A DNA stretch of 64,000 nt from Saprospiraceae bacterium (GCA_028279185.1 JANQSS010000019.1:62001-126000), one strand, 5' to 3'; positions 1-9,069 are shown, counted from the stretch's first letter. The notes: generated by a model not told the origin, from the sequence alone. A program made the numbers and translations.

Positions 1-68
1 TTCTCATCTATGATTATTTCGAATTCGGCGAGATCCTTATCCGAATACCGTGTCTTTTCTTTTCCCAT
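1..68 (-). CDS. DksA/TraR family zinc-finger protein, 5' end only
   Basis: Only the first 22 codons are inside the window, read leftward from an ATG at 68. The visible N-terminus starts MGKEKTRYSDKDLAEF and matches the opening of the Bacteroidota TraR/DksA C4 zinc-finger proteins, which bind RNA polymerase in the stringent response; the zinc finger itself lies outside. A -7 like element TATTTTTG sits on the minus strand at 94-101. In related genomes I recall this gene beside ileS and lspA, which cannot be checked here. The call rests on a short N-terminal match. Confidence 0.6.
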   Translation of the reverse strand, partial: MGKEKTRYSDKDLAEFEIIIDE

Positions 69-183
69 TTTACAGCATTATCTAAAAAGAATGCAAAAAT
101 ACATTTTTTGTTTTGTCACGACTTTCATTTATAAGGTATACGCTCCAGGCCCTATCTTGTCCAATCATCCAAATACCCGAATA

Positions 184-1752
184 ATGAAACAGGTACTTTT
201 CTCCCTCCTTACCGTTCTACTCATGTCTAGCCAAATGTCACTGGCCCAAGAGGGCACAGAGTCTGAAGACATCATTGATATTATCAAAAAAAATGGTTTG
301 GAAAAAAGCCACGTCATGGATATAGTCAGTGATATAACGGATGTTTATGGGCCTCGTATGACCGGGTCTCCCGGTCTTGATCGCGCAACAGCCTGGGCAG
401 AGAAAACACTTAAGGCATGGGGCATGAAGAATGTTCACCTACATGAATGGGGACCATTCGGTCGAGGCTGGGAACTGAACCATTTTGAATTTCATGCCAA
501 TAGTCCGGGCTATTGGCAAATTATTGCCTACCCAAAGGCTTGGTCTCCCTCCGTATCAGGAAAAGGGTCCGTTATTTACCTCAACGTTCAGGATGAAGCA
601 GATCTTGATGCCTATCGCGGTAGACTCAAAGGTAAGTTCGTATTAATGGATACGATACGCGATGTGGACGAGGCCTTTGACCCATTGGCGAAACGCCTTG
701 AAGACAAAGACTTGTTGAAACTTGCAAATGCTGGACCTCCTACGCCTCGACCCAGGCGTGGAAATCGAGCAGGTGGCTTTTCACTTAACAAAGCTATCTG
801 GGAAATGCTGGAAGCCGAACGCCCCATAGCAGTGCTCGATCGCAGTTATAAGGGTGATTTGGGAACAGTCTTCGTGTCCGGGGCACGCACCGGAGAAGGT
901 CGTGCACGCGATAAGGGCAAATATGTCGTTCCGCAATTGACACTTTCAGTTGAGCATTACAACAGGCTTTTTCGACTCATGCTTAAAGGCGTAGAAATAG
1001 AGCTTGACCTCAAAATGAAAACAAAGTATACAAACCCGGATGAGATGGAACACAACATCATTGCCGAAATTCCCGGTACTGATTTAAAAAATGAAGTCGT
1101 GATGTTCGGTGCACATTTCGATTCCTGGCATACCGGCACTGGAGCCACAGATAATGGCGCTGGTTCTGCCGTGATGATGGAGGTCGCACGCATCCTTCTC
1201 GAAACAATAAAAGAAACCGGCATTCAGCCTCGTCGAACACTTCGTCTCGCCCTGTGGACGGGCGAAGAACAGGGTCTTTTTGGGTCTCGCGCCTATGTCG
1301 GAGACCATTTTGCCGAGTTTGATGACAGTGGGTGGACGCCTCAGGCGCTACGCTCAGGGCAACAAGACATCTCTGCTTACTACAACCTTGACAATGGTAC
1401 AGGTAAGATACGCGGTGTATTCCTTCAGGGAAATGAACAGGTTGGTTCAATATTTAGAACATGGCTAAAGCCGTTCTCCGAAATGGACGCATCAACGCTC
1501 ACACTTCGAAATACAGGCGGTACGGACCACCTGCCTTTTGATGGGGTTGGTATACCTGCCTTTCAATTCATCCAGGAACCAATGGCGTATTTTAAGCGGA
1601 CACACCATTCAAACATGGATAATTACGACCACCTTGTTTCGGATGACTTAAAACAGGCGGCTACAATAATTGCCTATTTTGTCTGGGAGACGTCTCAGCG
1701 GGATGAAAAATTGCCGAGGAAGCCAATCGACGAGGATTTGATAAAACCGTAA
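184..1752 (+). CDS. Secreted M28 family zinc aminopeptidase
   Basis: The reading frame is open from position 10, but the ATG at 184 is preferred because it begins a clean signal peptide (MKQVLFSLLTVLLMSSQMSLAQ), giving 522 residues. The M28 di-zinc site is readable: H311 and D323 (GAHFDSW and ATDNGAG), the base and ligand pair E361-E362 (TGEEQG), D403 (YNLDNG) and H449 (GTDHLPF). Residues of about 110-280 before the catalytic domain fit the inserted PA-like lid of this family. It should release amino acids from peptides outside the cytoplasm. No T9SS sorting domain is visible, so it is probably periplasmic. No operon partner is evident. Confidence 0.9.
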   Translation: MKQVLFSLLTVLLMSSQMSLAQEGTESEDIIDIIKKNGLEKSHVMDIVSDITDVYGPRMTGSPGLDRATAWAEKTLKAWGMKNVHLHEWGPFGRGWELNHFEFHANSPGYWQIIAYPKAWSPSVSGKGSVIYLNVQDEADLDAYRGRLKGKFVLMDTIRDVDEAFDPLAKRLEDKDLLKLANAGPPTPRPRRGNRAGGFSLNKAIWEMLEAERPIAVLDRSYKGDLGTVFVSGARTGEGRARDKGKYVVPQLTLSVEHYNRLFRLMLKGVEIELDLKMKTKYTNPDEMEHNIIAEIPGTDLKNEVVMFGAHFDSWHTGTGATDNGAGSAVMMEVARILLETIKETGIQPRRTLRLALWTGEEQGLFGSRAYVGDHFAEFDDSGWTPQALRSGQQDISAYYNLDNGTGKIRGVFLQGNEQVGSIFRTWLKPFSEMDASTLTLRNTGGTDHLPFDGVGIPAFQFIQEPMAYFKRTHHSNMDNYDHLVSDDLKQAATIIAYFVWETSQRDEKLPRKPIDEDLIKP

Positions 1753-1788
1753 CTCTTCTAGTTTAGTCGAATGGTGTTTTATATTTAG

Positions 1789-2037
1789 CAGCAATCATTT
1801 TTACATGATGACACAGACCCCAACTTTCTGCATTGGGCACTACGTCAATCCGTACATTGGAAGTTCACCAGCATTTCATCTAATGTCATTCAGATTCACG
1901 GTGATAAGGATCGTATAATTCCATTCAAAAAGAAGGCTCGTGTAGTTAAAATAAAAGATGGTGGGCTTTTTATGATCGTGGATAGGGCTGGAGATGTAAG
2001 CACTGAAATAAATAAGATACTACAACCTATTATTTAA
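1789..2037 (+). pseudogene. C-terminal remnant of an alpha/beta hydrolase
   Basis: An 82-codon open stretch begins right after an in-frame TAG and has no plausible start codon. Its translation carries DTDPNFLHWALRQS, HGDKDRIIPF and DGGLFMIVDRAGDVSTEINK, the typical C-terminal end of a Bacteroidota alpha/beta hydrolase: the helix before the catalytic Asp loop, the HGDKD acid loop, then the GGxFM(I/V) segment where the catalytic His is normally HF or HL. Here the His position reads Leu (GGLFM). The nucleophile half is missing, so this is a decayed gene. It is unlike the intact hydrolase at 46955-47719, so it is not a fragment of that copy. Confidence 0.75.
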
Positions 2038-2056
2038 ACAGTTAATAACTTGATTT

Positions 2057-2851
2057 ATGTCGTACCGCGTTTCTTCTCTATATACGTATCCAATAAAATC
2101 TCTTCCCGGTATTTCAGTTAATAGTTTAGTAATGACGCACAGCGGTCCGAGATATGATCGGCATTTCATGCTTATCGACGATAATAATACGTTCTTGTGT
2201 CAGCGAAGGCAACCTGACTTAGCATTATTTAAAACCACATTGAAAAATGAAGGCATTCGAGTTGAACGGAACGGAAGTCAAATCGACATTCCATTTAATG
2301 CGCCCGCACAAGGCGAAATGATCAATTCAAAACTTCATCAAGAATTCATACCCGTGAGGGCCTTACACAGCGACATAAACACCTGGTTTAGTGAAGTTCT
2401 TGGACAATCTGTGCGCGTCGTTAGGCAGGCAAAAAACCACATGCGGCATGTTAAAAATCATGATGATGCTACCGTAGTTTTTGCGGATAGTAGCCCTGTA
2501 TTAATTATCGGGCAGCCAGCGCTTAATCACCTAAATGAAAAAATAAATCAGGACTTTTCCGTTTTGCGGTTTCGGCCAAATATCGTTTTCTTAAATGGAC
2601 AGCCACATGATGAAGATTTATGGAAGAGTATAGAAATAGGCGAAGGCTTATTCAATCAAATAAAGAAATGTTCGCGATGTAAAATAACCACCATTGATCC
2701 TGTTACCGGTGAAGGCGGAGTAGAACCACTAAAAACGCTTTCATCCTATCGAAAAGAGAATAATAAAATAAAATTTGGGGTCTATTTTAAATTGGAAAAC
2801 GCTGGTCATGCGATTGTCTCTGTAGGAGATAGCATTTCTGTTAAGAGTTAA
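2057..2851 (+). CDS. MOSC domain protein (YcbX-like)
   Basis: 264 residues in two parts: an N-terminal MOSC_N beta-barrel (residues about 3-110, beginning YRVSSLYTYPIKSLPG with GPRYDRHFMLID) and a MOSC domain (about 125-264). The MOSC domain has Cys205 and Cys208 in CSRCKITTIDPVTGE, the position where family members hold sulfur or the molybdenum cofactor. YcbX/mARC-type proteins reduce N-hydroxylated compounds or handle Moco sulfur. The ferredoxin domain of E. coli YcbX is absent, as is usual in this phylum. The gene stands alone behind the hydrolase remnant. The exact substrate is unknown. Confidence 0.85.
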   Translation: MSYRVSSLYTYPIKSLPGISVNSLVMTHSGPRYDRHFMLIDDNNTFLCQRRQPDLALFKTTLKNEGIRVERNGSQIDIPFNAPAQGEMINSKLHQEFIPVRALHSDINTWFSEVLGQSVRVVRQAKNHMRHVKNHDDATVVFADSSPVLIIGQPALNHLNEKINQDFSVLRFRPNIVFLNGQPHDEDLWKSIEIGEGLFNQIKKCSRCKITTIDPVTGEGGVEPLKTLSSYRKENNKIKFGVYFKLENAGHAIVSVGDSISVKS

Positions 2852-2879
2852 TGCGAACCAACCTCGGTTGACTTATTTG

Positions 2880-2887
2880 TACTTTTG
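2880..2887 (+). promoter_or_regulatory. -7 promoter element TACTTTTG, likely leaderless start
   Basis: The element matches the Bacteroidota -7 consensus TAnnTTTG and ends four bases before the ATG at 2892, placing the expected transcription start at or next to the start codon. No good -33 TTTG is seen at the usual distance, so the call depends on the -7 match and its spacing, which recurs at 8903, 9496 and 43983. Confidence 0.45.
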
Positions 2888-2891
2888 TCAC

Positions 2892-3824
2892 ATGACAATT
2901 CCATTCTCCTTGCGCTTCTTTGCCGATTGCATTATACTGCTCGGGTTAATCCCAATGACAGTATGTTTATTTACCTCTTGTCAAACGAACGACAAAGCAC
3001 TGCACTATCTGAGCCAATCACCTCCTGGTAATGATCCGGTCGTATTTGCCCCGGGAATAATATCACTACCCGACAGAGTTGAATTTGGATCAATATTTAA
3101 TTTTGATAATGATGAGTTTTATTTTGGTGTAGACATCGATGGTCGCGCAGAAATCCATAGCTGCAAATTAGAAAATGGTTCCTGGTCTAAAACTAAAACC
3201 CTTTTTGCTCACGCTTTATTTAGTTTTAATGATCCTGTTTTATCTTTTGATGAGTCAAAATTATATTTTATTTCCGATCGTAATCCAGAAAATGAAGCTG
3301 CGAAAAAAGACTACGATATCTATTACTCAAATCGGGTAAATGATTCCTGGCAAGATGTTGTTCGTGTTCCAGGAGCAGTAAATACAGCAGCTGACGAATA
3401 TTATATCTCATTAACAAAAAATAATAAAATGTACTTTTCGTCGAACATTGCCGCCGATAGTAATCGCAAGCATGATTTTGATGTTTATTCCGCCTCTCTA
3501 GTCGATGAAACATATGATAAGGCTTTTCGACTGGGCGGCGCCGTGAATTCGAAGGCCTACGAAGCTGACGTTTTTATCGCGCCTGATGAGTCCTACATCA
3601 TTTTTAGTTCGGTGCGACGAGGAGGCTATGGGCGCGGCGATTTGTACGTCAGCTTTAAAAACCCTGACGGGACGTCTACGGAAGCCATCAATATGGGTCT
3701 GAAAGTTAATTCTGAAGGTCATGAACTATGCCCGTTTGTAACGCGAGACGGTAAATATCTTTTTTACTCCAGCAAAGAGGACATCTACTGGGTCGATGCT
3801 CGTATCTTAGACTTGTATCGCTGA
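2892..3824 (+). CDS. WD40-like (PD40) beta-propeller lipoprotein
   Basis: The frame opens with a TTG at 2868, but the ATG at 2892 is the better start: it lies four bases after a -7 element (TACTTTTG, 2880-2887) and begins a lipoprotein signal ending in LFTSC, so Cys lipidation is expected. The 310-residue product has repeated PD40 blades with the SxDG/SSxRxGGYGxxDLY signature (FYFGVDIDGRAEI, LYFISDRN, MYFSSN, YIIFSSVRRGGYGRGDLYVS, KYLFYSSKEDIYW). Such propellers occur in Bacteroidota OmpA/PorE-like and TolB-like proteins. No peptidoglycan-binding domain is fused, so the binding partner is unknown. Confidence 0.8.
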   Translation: MTIPFSLRFFADCIILLGLIPMTVCLFTSCQTNDKALHYLSQSPPGNDPVVFAPGIISLPDRVEFGSIFNFDNDEFYFGVDIDGRAEIHSCKLENGSWSKTKTLFAHALFSFNDPVLSFDESKLYFISDRNPENEAAKKDYDIYYSNRVNDSWQDVVRVPGAVNTAADEYYISLTKNNKMYFSSNIAADSNRKHDFDVYSASLVDETYDKAFRLGGAVNSKAYEADVFIAPDESYIIFSSVRRGGYGRGDLYVSFKNPDGTSTEAINMGLKVNSEGHELCPFVTRDGKYLFYSSKEDIYWVDARILDLYR

Positions 3825-3880
3825 GGCAACCATTTGAGGCCTTTGTACATAATACCTGTAAACATGCGTAATACGCTGTC

Positions 3881-4417
3881 GTGACCGAAAGTCAACTCAT
3901 ATCACGTGCTAAAAAACGAGAAAGGGCTGCACAGAGCAAGCTGTATGCCTTGTACAAGACCTATTGGTATATGCTTTGCCTACGCTATAATCGCAACGAG
4001 CACGATGCTTTAGACGTTTTGCAAGATGCAATGATTCAAATTTTTACCAAAATCGACCAGTTTGACGCATCTCGAGGAAACTTCAAATCATGGTCCGGGC
4101 GAATCATTATCAATCAAAACTTGATGTTTTTGAGAAAGCGAAAACTAAGTTATTCGCTGGATGACGAGGAGACCTCTTTAGACGTGGAAACGTATCACGA
4201 TTCGGCCATCGACATGCTGTCGGCACAAGAATTGATGAAATTAGTTCAAAAGCTACCTGATGGTTATCGTGCTGTTTTCAATTTATATGTACTGGAAGGA
4301 TATAGCCACAAAGAAATTGCCACATTATTGCACATAAATGAAGGTACTTCTAAATCGCAATTGTTTAAAGCTAAAAAGATGTTGCGTGAGGAATTGGAAG
4401 TCCTGTATACGACGTAG
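3881..4417 (+). CDS. ECF-type RNA polymerase sigma factor
   Basis: 178 residues from a GTG start; the ATG at 3864 is out of frame and hits a stop. Sigma region 2 covers about residues 20-90 (LYKTYWYMLCLRY, DALDVLQDAMIQIFTKI, NFKSWSGRIIINQNL). Region 4 covers about 120-175, with the helix-turn-helix GYSHKEIATLLHINEGTSKS. It recruits RNA polymerase to a dedicated promoter set. The gene is followed after 2 bases by a membrane-anchored barrel protein and is very probably co-transcribed with it, so that protein is the natural candidate regulator or target. No separate anti-sigma gene is present. Confidence 0.92.
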   Translation: MTESQLISRAKKRERAAQSKLYALYKTYWYMLCLRYNRNEHDALDVLQDAMIQIFTKIDQFDASRGNFKSWSGRIIINQNLMFLRKRKLSYSLDDEETSLDVETYHDSAIDMLSAQELMKLVQKLPDGYRAVFNLYVLEGYSHKEIATLLHINEGTSKSQLFKAKKMLREELEVLYTT

Positions 4418-4419
4418 AC

Positions 4420-5997
4420 ATGGAAGAAATGAAACATGATGAATTAGATAAGTTGATGCGATCGCGGTTGCTGGACGACAGCCCGGCCGACAATCAATGG
4501 AATGTGCCGCCTGATGATGTATTCGAAAAGGCCATCGCCGCTATTCCGGAAAAGCCTAAAAAAGACAGACGCTTTTTATTATTTATTCCACTCTTCCTCT
4601 TCCTGAGTATTGCTACATACTTTGCATTAAACACGTACAACAAAATTGACAATTTAGAAGCAGAAATCGTCCGATTAAAAAACGAAAAAGAACAAAATGT
4701 ACTTTCGGCGCTTCCTTCAGAAGAAAAAATTGAAAACAAAACTGTTACAAATAATAATTCCTCAATAAATGGTGGTGCACCTCCTGCTATCACTGCTAAA
4801 ACCATTACAGGTAGGTATGAACCGGTTGCCGGCACATCGACTAATATATCATCAAAGCCTTCAACCGGGAACGTTGCATCAACTCCAGCCCTCGTTCACG
4901 ACAAGGCTTCATTCTCTGCGCAGGCGCAGGCAACAATAAAAAAACCTGAGCTAATCGGTTCCGATGTGGAAATACGTCGAACTCCGACTAATGCCGCAAC
5001 AGCAACTGTTGTTTCTCCTGTCTCTTCTTCACAAGCACTTGCAGAAAGTGCAATTTCTTTCATGGAAAAAACATCCGAAGGGCACAATACGTCAGGTATG
5101 AATCGCCAAGAAATGGCAGTAGACGAAATGGCATTGTTGGAAATTGTACCGTTGGCCGTTGAGCCTGGCATTTTAAACCAATTGGCTCCTGTTTCGCCTC
5201 CCCGTATTCAATCAAAAAGTAATAATAAAACCAACATATTTGTTTTTGCTGGGGCGCATGCTACTGCTCTGCACATGACTAACTCAAAAGAGGAACCGTT
5301 TTCGCTTACAGGCTATGATAAATCACAGTGGAGCTACCAACTTGGTATAGGAGTGGAGCGCAAAATAGCTCCAAAACTGGTCGGTCGGGTAACGCTGGAT
5401 TTTATGCGATTTGCGAATAAAAGTTATTATCAAGGTCAATTCCTTTATGATAAAAATAATGAGCAAATAAATACGGATGGTTCCGTTGATTATGTCTCTT
5501 CAATAAAAATTGAGTCGCCTGTTCACAGTATGGAACACCAAGCAAAATTTCGTGTTGACGATCAAGTTTTGCAACACAATGATATTATGGATAACAAAAC
5601 TGATATCGACCAGTGGTTTAGTGCTTTGGGTGCTTCGTTAGGGTTGGAATACACGGTAGCGCGTTTTGGAAACTTGAATGCAACCCTGGGAGGAGGCCTT
5701 CATGCCCAATATGTCACGAGTTATGTTGAACATCTGAACATGAAGTTATATCACCAAGGTTCTATGATGTTAGATCAAAACATGGACTCTTCTTCTCCAT
5801 CTAACATTAATCGTACGCTTGCTTCGGTTTATGTCAATGCAGGATTGAACTATGCTATAAGTAAGCACTTTTCGCTTAATTTATTAGGAGAGTATGATCA
5901 TGGTATTTCATCGATTCGCCCGTCAACACCCGACGATGATGCTTCTGCATATTTGCGAAGTTTAAGGTTGTCCCTTGGTCTAAAATATTCGTTTTAA
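4420..5997 (+). CDS. Membrane-anchored protein with C-terminal outer-membrane beta-barrel, partner of the ECF sigma
   Basis: 525 residues in an unusual order. Residues 1-50 are soluble and charged (HDELDKLMRSRLLDD, PPDDVFEKAIAAIPEKP), resembling the cytosolic start of Bacteroidota anti-sigma-like proteins. A single transmembrane helix follows at about 53-71 (LLFIPLFLFLSIATYFAL), then a short coiled coil (about 75-92), a roughly 170-residue linker rich in Ser, Thr and Ala, and a C-terminal half (about 265-525) of alternating strands ending in Phe (LRLSLGLKYSF), typical of an outer-membrane barrel. The start is 2 bases after the sigma stop. The N-terminus could hold the sigma factor, which is inference. 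Confidence 0.7.
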   Translation: MEEMKHDELDKLMRSRLLDDSPADNQWNVPPDDVFEKAIAAIPEKPKKDRRFLLFIPLFLFLSIATYFALNTYNKIDNLEAEIVRLKNEKEQNVLSALPSEEKIENKTVTNNNSSINGGAPPAITAKTITGRYEPVAGTSTNISSKPSTGNVASTPALVHDKASFSAQAQATIKKPELIGSDVEIRRTPTNAATATVVSPVSSSQALAESAISFMEKTSEGHNTSGMNRQEMAVDEMALLEIVPLAVEPGILNQLAPVSPPRIQSKSNNKTNIFVFAGAHATALHMTNSKEEPFSLTGYDKSQWSYQLGIGVERKIAPKLVGRVTLDFMRFANKSYYQGQFLYDKNNEQINTDGSVDYVSSIKIESPVHSMEHQAKFRVDDQVLQHNDIMDNKTDIDQWFSALGASLGLEYTVARFGNLNATLGGGLHAQYVTSYVEHLNMKLYHQGSMMLDQNMDSSSPSNINRTLASVYVNAGLNYAISKHFSLNLLGEYDHGISSIRPSTPDDDASAYLRSLRLSLGLKYSF

Positions 5998-6010
5998 TTC
6001 CGCACACGGC

Positions 6011-6538
6011 TCAGTACAATTGCATTGTCATGTATTCAGCATCTATGTAAACATCATTTATTTTCAGATCTTGTTTTACAAGCGGGCCTTGTCCCATAAA
6101 TCCGCAGGACCGATAAAAATCAGCCGCGGATTTTCCATTGGCGTGTAAAACCCATAAGTGAATAGCCTCTAATCCTTGTAATTTTTTTGCATAGACCAGC
6201 AATTCATGAATTAATTGTTTCCCGATATTTTTTTTTCTAAAATCAGGGTGTACGTACATTGCGTGTATCATCGCCTTATGTCGTGCTTTTGACCGTTGAT
6301 CTCTTCGAAACTTCACAAATCCTATTAATTTGTTTTGATCAAATGCACCTAAAATAAAATGCTCAGGTGGGTCGCCAATTATTTGAATTTCATTTAAGAA
6401 AGACAAGTAGTCTTTTTTGTTTTCATCTTCAAAGCTTTCACTAAAAGCCAATGGTGATTCTTTAAAACTCAAAAGCCGAGCTAAGTGATATTGCTTAGCG
6501 TCGTCGTTTGTTAAGAACCGGTAATTAATTGTGGACAT
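6011..6538 (-). CDS. GNAT family N-acetyltransferase
   Basis: 175 residues. The acetyl-CoA site is seen as HAMYVHPDFRKKNIGKQLI, the GNAT motif A (Q/RxxGxG/A) in a variant form with KKNIGKQ. Motif B follows (LEAIHLWVLHANGKSAADFYRSCGF). It transfers an acetyl group from acetyl-CoA to an amine; the substrate cannot be read. It converges on the barrel gene at 5997 with 13 bases between the stops. Its start is divergent from the beta-helix gene, with a shared 90-base promoter region. Confidence 0.88.
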   Translation of the reverse strand: MSTINYRFLTNDDAKQYHLARLLSFKESPLAFSESFEDENKKDYLSFLNEIQIIGDPPEHFILGAFDQNKLIGFVKFRRDQRSKARHKAMIHAMYVHPDFRKKNIGKQLIHELLVYAKKLQGLEAIHLWVLHANGKSAADFYRSCGFMGQGPLVKQDLKINDVYIDAEYMTMQLY

Positions 6539-6603
6539 CGATTACAAAGAGTATGTTAAAAGATAGTGTCAGGTTTATTCAATTCATCAAGATGGAATTA
6601 GAC

Positions 6604-6611
6604 TATATTTG
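6604..6611 (+). promoter_or_regulatory. -7 promoter element TATATTTG
   Basis: A perfect TAnnTTTG match two bases before the first ATG of the beta-helix frame. Transcription would start a few bases downstream, inside or past that ATG, which supports the ATG at 6632 with a very short leader. The -33 box is weak. Confidence 0.45.
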
Positions 6612-6631
6612 AAATGACAAATTTCAATTTT

Positions 6632-8347
6632 ATGAAAAATCGCAATATCACGTTTGCTCCACTTTTATTTCTCTTTCTTTTTGCCTTCGCCATTAGCGCA
6701 CAAGTTCCGAATACCTTCATTTTCAAGGGAAATGCGCAGAATGAATTTACGTTGCCCATTGCCAACCAGCAAATCGATGCTTTGGTTTCTATCACAACTG
6801 GGTCTTCCGCCGGCCCTGTAATATACATGGAAAGTCATATTGCAACAACTGGTGAAATTGGTGAATATATATTGCAAATAGGAAGCGGAACGCCATCGAT
6901 AGGTCTATTTGATGCGATAAATTGGTCTGACGGTCTTGTTTATTTTTTGAATGTTTTTATCGACGAATCTGGTGGCGGTATTTTTAACCTGGATTATTCA
7001 AATCAGTTGCTCAGCGTTCCTTATGCCAACTATGCCGAACAGTCAGGTAATGCCGTTATACAAGTGGCTAACATTGCCGAATTAAAAAATGTCAATACAG
7101 TTGGGCTTTTAGCTGGAAAACTTGCCTACGCCGAAGGATTCGATGCACCTGGAGACAATTGCGGCGGTTCATTTTATTGGTCACCATCGGTTCTATCTAC
7201 TTCTAATACACTTGACGGAATTGCAATGAATAGCAATTTTTCAGGATCCTGGCATCGTGTCATGGAGGGACCAATTCACACAAGATGGGCCGGAATAAAA
7301 GCGGCAGTCGATACATTATTTAATCAAGATGGGTTTGGTACAAATAATCGACTTCGGTGGAATAATTTGTCAAACTACTGTACCGAACTAATGATGTTGC
7401 TTGAGGACGGAAAAGTTCATGCTGTTCGAAATAGTATTTATGTTGATCCTGGTATTCATGATTTTGTCGGCGGGACAATTTTTGTAGGTCAAGGCATCGG
7501 AGTGGATGGAGCGGGACCAGGTAAATCTATTCTGCGATTTAACCTGACCAGTGGCACATGCATTCAGGTAGGAGACCCGGGCGACCGTCAAATTGATAAA
7601 AGCCTGGAGTCCGCTTTTGACATAATAAAAAATATTAGCATTATCCATGAATCGTTGGCGTCAACCGGCACGGAAACAGGCGTAGCTTTTGACAATACTT
7701 TACGTCGGTGCGAGCTGTACAACGTACACGTACATGGTTTTGGAGTCAATGTAGACATAAACGCTTTTGGAATTGATGTCCGTCATTGTTTTATCACACG
7801 AGGATATACGTCCAACCTTCGAGTCGGTCCACAAGGCAATTCTATGATGATCTTCGGGTGTAGAATCGATGGGCAGCGGAATACGTCAACAGGCGAAAGC
7901 ATATTAATTGATAGTGACAATGCGCGCAATATCTTGATTCAACGGTGCGAAGTTCAGCGTTCCGAGCGAGTGGCCATCCGTATACTTGGCGTCTCCTCTC
8001 TGGCCATTCGTGACTGTTTTTTTGAAGGGAATAATCGTTCCAATGGCTCTCACCCCGATATTTGGATTGGGGGAGCGCAGATTCGCAACGCTATTGTAGA
8101 TGGTTGTTACTTTACGGGGACAGGACGAAATAATAGTACTAATAGCAGGGCGATTAATCTTCGCAACGACCTGACAAGCAGCGCACGAATCACAATTACG
8201 AACAACGAACAAGCAAACTCTCCAAATGGATCCTTTTCAAACTTCATTGATATAGATGCGAATGTGTCATTAATTCTTGTGGCGTTTAACAATATTCATT
8301 CCGCTGTCAACTCCTTTCCTCCAAATGTAATGGTTCAGGGGTTTTGA
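6632..8347 (+). CDS. Secreted right-handed beta-helix protein
   Basis: The frame has an ATG at 6614, but a -7 element (TATATTTG, 6604-6611) ends two bases before it, so the second ATG at 6632 is the likelier start. That gives a clear signal peptide ending at ISAQ and 571 residues. Residues about 20-150 form a beta-rich N-terminal domain. From about 220 the sequence repeats strands of the pectate-lyase type with stacked Asn, Gly and Cys positions (VHVHGFGVNVDI, SMMIFGCRIDG, ILIQRCEVQRS, LAIRDCFFEG). It may bind or cleave a polysaccharide, but no catalytic signature or sorting domain is evident. Its 3' end overlaps the next gene by 13 bases tail to tail. Confidence 0.75.
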   Translation: MKNRNITFAPLLFLFLFAFAISAQVPNTFIFKGNAQNEFTLPIANQQIDALVSITTGSSAGPVIYMESHIATTGEIGEYILQIGSGTPSIGLFDAINWSDGLVYFLNVFIDESGGGIFNLDYSNQLLSVPYANYAEQSGNAVIQVANIAELKNVNTVGLLAGKLAYAEGFDAPGDNCGGSFYWSPSVLSTSNTLDGIAMNSNFSGSWHRVMEGPIHTRWAGIKAAVDTLFNQDGFGTNNRLRWNNLSNYCTELMMLLEDGKVHAVRNSIYVDPGIHDFVGGTIFVGQGIGVDGAGPGKSILRFNLTSGTCIQVGDPGDRQIDKSLESAFDIIKNISIIHESLASTGTETGVAFDNTLRRCELYNVHVHGFGVNVDINAFGIDVRHCFITRGYTSNLRVGPQGNSMMIFGCRIDGQRNTSTGESILIDSDNARNILIQRCEVQRSERVAIRILGVSSLAIRDCFFEGNNRSNGSHPDIWIGGAQIRNAIVDGCYFTGTGRNNSTNSRAINLRNDLTSSARITITNNEQANSPNGSFSNFIDIDANVSLILVAFNNIHSAVNSFPPNVMVQGF

Positions 8348-8898
8348 TTTCTGTTCTGTATCCATTCTTCAGACAAAATCGCATAAATAATATCATCAAC
8401 GTATTCACCTTTAAAAAAATAACTTTTTATAAAACGTCCTTCTTTTCGAAACCCCAGTCGCTCAACAAGTGCAATTGACGCTTTATTCGCTGGGTCGATA
8501 GACGCCATTATTCTATGTTTATTTAATTCCGAAAATAAATAAGAAATTACGGCGTACATAATTTCTGTGGCATACCCCTTTCCATGGTACAATTTATTAA
8601 GCGTACACCCTAGTTCAATTTGACGATTTTCTGATCCTATAAAATGTATTCCCAAGTCACCAACTAGTTTATTTGTACGTAATTCTAAAATCCCGAACTG
8701 GGACCACGTGCCATGTGTGTTAAATTTATGTTGATCAAGTTTCGAAATCCACTTTTTAACCTCAACCAACTGTTCCGGTATCCAGCTTTGATAAGCATTT
8801 GTGGCTTTATCAGATCGATAACTAAATACCTCTTTTGCATTTTCTTCCGTCAAGGGGGTTAGATAAAGGCGCTCAGACGATATAAAATGGTCTTTCAT
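8335..8898 (-). CDS. RimJ/RimL-type GNAT acetyltransferase
   Basis: 187 residues. The RimJ/RimL subgroup is recognised from the opening ISSERLYLTPLTEENAKEVF, the strand pair around GDLGIHFIG, the CoA loop LYHGKGYATEIMYAVISYLF and the C-terminal motif NKASIALVERLGFRKEGRF. Members acetylate N-terminal or side-chain amines on proteins or small molecules; the target is unknown. The start ATG at 8898 sits four bases after a minus-strand -7 element (8903-8910), implying a leaderless message. The stop overlaps the end of the beta-helix gene. Confidence 0.9.
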   Translation of the reverse strand: MKDHFISSERLYLTPLTEENAKEVFSYRSDKATNAYQSWIPEQLVEVKKWISKLDQHKFNTHGTWSQFGILELRTNKLVGDLGIHFIGSENRQIELGCTLNKLYHGKGYATEIMYAVISYLFSELNKHRIMASIDPANKASIALVERLGFRKEGRFIKSYFFKGEYVDDIIYAILSEEWIQNRNQNP

Positions 8899-8902
8899 GC
8901 AA

Positions 8903-8910
8903 CAAAAATA
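8903..8910 (-). promoter_or_regulatory. -7 element TATTTTTG of the GNAT gene
   Basis: The minus strand reads TATTTTTG followed by four bases and the ATG at 8898. A possible -33 box GTTG lies at 8928-8931, 17 bases upstream. The N4 spacing to the start codon equals that at 2880 and 43983. Confidence 0.45.
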
Positions 8911-9069
8911 TACTTATTGCAGTGAATCAACGCCTATGGAAAACTTCCTTTGGCTGTTTTGTTGTTTGTAACAAATAAATACATTAACTTGTAGAACCAA
9001 TGGCTTGCGCTTCCACTATGAAAAGCCGATTTTGTTACATGAATTCACAACGCTTAAACTTACTTAATT

